Part shown: positions 62,674 to 64,000 of the stretch, in pieces
Position numbering within the stretch: position 1 is the first letter of the stretch
How the letters are laid out: every line of letters begins with the position of its first letter
The notes under the pieces: model-generated
Databases searched by the model: none
Seen by the model: the letters and a program-made list of their open reading frames with translations, nothing else
What the model was told of the DNA's origin: nothing
NCBI RefSeq assembly: GCF_025370755.1
Contig: NZ_JAMXFC010000017.1
Coordinates: forward strand, 2,540 to 66,539
Length of the DNA: 64,000 nucleotides
DNA from: Laspinema sp. D2d
Lineage (GTDB): Bacteria > Cyanobacteriota > Cyanobacteriia > Cyanobacteriales > Laspinemataceae
Direction of reading: 5' to 3'
Translations under genes and position numbers: made by a program

Positions 62674-64000
62674 ATGCTTAAAGGGTTAGGAAAACAAGCC
62701 TTTAAATGGATCGCGGCTGGATTAGCCGTATGGATGGGCATAGAACTCTTTGCTTTTTTGAGTGCCGAAAGTCTTTGGTTTGAAGAACTGGGCTACGAAC
62801 GAGTATTTTGGGTCCGCTTACTCACCCGCTTGGTGTTGCTGGGGTTAGGAGTGGGAATCACTGGCGGTTTAACCTTCAGCAATCTATTTCTGGCGAACCA
62901 TCTTAAATATGGCAAATTAGATCTCCTAAGTCGGGGACTGACGGAACCCCTGGGAGGGCGCGATCGCTGGAAACGCAATATTAGCTATCCCTTTCCCCAA
63001 CCCAACATCCCTTCCCCCAATGCCTATACCGCCCTCAACTTAGAATCCCTACTGGCGTTTGTCATCCTCCTCTCCTTGGGAATCTCCACTCTCCTGGTGT
63101 ATTACGCTCAGGTGGTGGTGGATTATTGGCATCCCGGTTCCTGGTTATTGTTGAACTCTCCCTCAGTTCCCTTGGGATTTGGACTTAAATCCAGTCAGGA
63201 AATCTTACAGCAAATGACAACAGATTGGTGGCAAATTGCCCTGTTGTTGCTATTTACCCTAGCCATTGTTCTGGAACCTCGCTTACTCTATGCGATCGCC
63301 GCTATCTTAAGCCTTTTCTTCGGTTTAGTCCTCTCGGGTCAGTGGGCAAAAGTTCTGCTTTTTTTCCACCCGAACGCCTTTGATATTACTGAACCCGTTT
63401 TTAACCAAGATATAAGCTTTTATATTTTTAATTTCCCCATTTGGGAACTCCTCGAATTTTGGCTATTGGGAGTATTTTTTTTCCTCCTGGCTTCGGTCAC
63501 TGTCCTCTATCTAATCTCCGGAAATAGTATTAGCGAAGGGAAGTTTCCGGGATTTTCTGATGGGCAATTGCGCCACCTTTATGGATTGGGTGCGGCACTC
63601 ATGGGGGCGCTCGCCTTGCGCTATTGGCTATTGCGTTATGAATTGCTCTATACCAGCAATGATGTAATTTATGGTGCTGGTTATACCCAAGCCAATGTAG
63701 AGGTTTGGAGCTATGGGGCCTTAACCCTATTATCCGGGGCATTCGCCCTTTTCTTACTCTATCTAACCTTCCGCCAACCCGAACGCCGCCACTTTAGACG
63801 GCTCAAACAGTCCTTGGGGCTCTATGTGGCAATGGTCGCGATCGCCGGTGCAGTTCTGCCTTTCGCGGTGCAACGTTTCATCGTCCAACCCAACGAAATT
63901 GAACGAGAGCGTCCCTACATCGAGCGCAGTATCGCCTTCACTCGCCAGGGATTTGACCTCGATCGCATTGATGTCCAACTCTTCAACCCGGAAAATACCC
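62674..64000 (+). CDS. UPF0182-family membrane protein, N-terminal part
   Basis: 442 codons to the window edge; the frame is open throughout. It opens with MLKGLGKQAFKWIAAG and has about seven membrane helices before ~390. Motifs such as DITEPVFNQDISFYIFNFPIW and YIERSIAFTRQGFDLDRI are typical of UPF0182 (COG1615) proteins, which usually run to ~900-1000 residues. Function unknown. The C-terminal soluble half is beyond the window. A short AAACTCTAA-type tandem repeat precedes the start (62640-62670). Confidence 0.9.
   Translation, partial: MLKGLGKQAFKWIAAGLAVWMGIELFAFLSAESLWFEELGYERVFWVRLLTRLVLLGLGVGITGGLTFSNLFLANHLKYGKLDLLSRGLTEPLGGRDRWKRNISYPFPQPNIPSPNAYTALNLESLLAFVILLSLGISTLLVYYAQVVVDYWHPGSWLLLNSPSVPLGFGLKSSQEILQQMTTDWWQIALLLLFTLAIVLEPRLLYAIAAILSLFFGLVLSGQWAKVLLFFHPNAFDITEPVFNQDISFYIFNFPIWELLEFWLLGVFFFLLASVTVLYLISGNSISEGKFPGFSDGQLRHLYGLGAALMGALALRYWLLRYELLYTSNDVIYGAGYTQANVEVWSYGALTLLSGAFALFLLYLTFRQPERRHFRRLKQSLGLYVAMVAIAGAVLPFAVQRFIVQPNEIERERPYIERSIAFTRQGFDLDRIDVQLFNPENT

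Overview
The window looks like a chromosomal segment of a filamentous cyanobacterium. The evidence is the many HIP1 octamers (GCGATCGC), cyanobacterium-typical proteins (ArgZ/AgrE, GlpX-type FBP/SBPase, GUN4, pentapeptide repeats, two-partner-secretion exoproteins, cyanobacterial Ser/Thr kinases), an HemA for tetrapyrrole synthesis, and a moderate GC content with small repeat elements. The gene content resembles Oscillatoria/Laspinema-type genomes, but that placement is only an impression. No rRNA, tRNA, CRISPR array, prophage or complete IS element was found.

Layout. 1-1.6 kb: 5' part of a large repeat-rich surface protein (minus strand). 1.9-4.7 kb: accessory block with a HEPN protein and partner, a MITE-like repeat, and an overlapping operon of two DUF488 proteins plus a dual-OB protein. 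4.9-9.5 kb: eight-PAS soluble histidine kinase. 9.7-13.8 kb: MtnX-like phosphatase, a small unknown protein, and the bifunctional arginine dihydrolase/ornithine cyclodeaminase with an NtcA-like site in front. 13.8-16.1 kb: a 2.3-kb gene desert that appears to be RNA-rich. It holds three copies of a short RNA-like module (conserved TGCACCCTG followed by a terminator) and a roughly 210-nt structured unit with a good sigma-70-type promoter and a terminator. 16.1-20.4 kb: pentapeptide protein, two small cyanobacterial proteins, CoaBC and an esterase. 20.6-26.2 kb: TPS-domain exoprotein and an ABC exporter. 26.2-32.3 kb: two paralogous membrane-anchored Ser/Thr kinases, M48 protease, a membrane/coiled-coil protein and an alpha-toroid-like protein. 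32.5-34.4 kb: small membrane protein and two paralogous stress-type membrane proteins. 34.7-43.1 kb: RecQ, glycerophosphodiesterase, 5-oxoprolinase and a membrane spermidine-synthase-like protein. 43.3-47.9 kb: prohibitin, zinc-ribbon/GUN4 protein, MAPEG protein, a coiled-coil exported protein, an acyl-CoA dehydrogenase-like protein and a hotdog thioesterase. 48.2-54.2 kb: SbcC, SbcD, an exported SLH-like fragment, CPBP protease and ClpS. 54.5-57.7 kb: SBBP-repeat exoprotein. 58.1-60.9 kb: GlpX and HemA. 61-64 kb: a second MITE copy, two lipoproteins, and the start of a UPF0182 membrane protein that runs off the window.

Functional themes are nitrogen storage and mobilisation (ArgZ/AgrE, 5-oxoprolinase), DNA repair (SbcCD, RecQ), proteostasis (ClpS, M48, CPBP, prohibitin), photosynthetic carbon and pigment metabolism (GlpX, HemA, GUN4), and cell-surface or exported proteins. 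The best candidates for undescribed biology are the triplicated short-RNA module and its structured neighbour at 14.1-15.6 kb, the DUF488-DUF488-dual-OB operon, and the zinc-ribbon GUN4 protein. All similarity statements come from motif recognition by eye; no database search was run.
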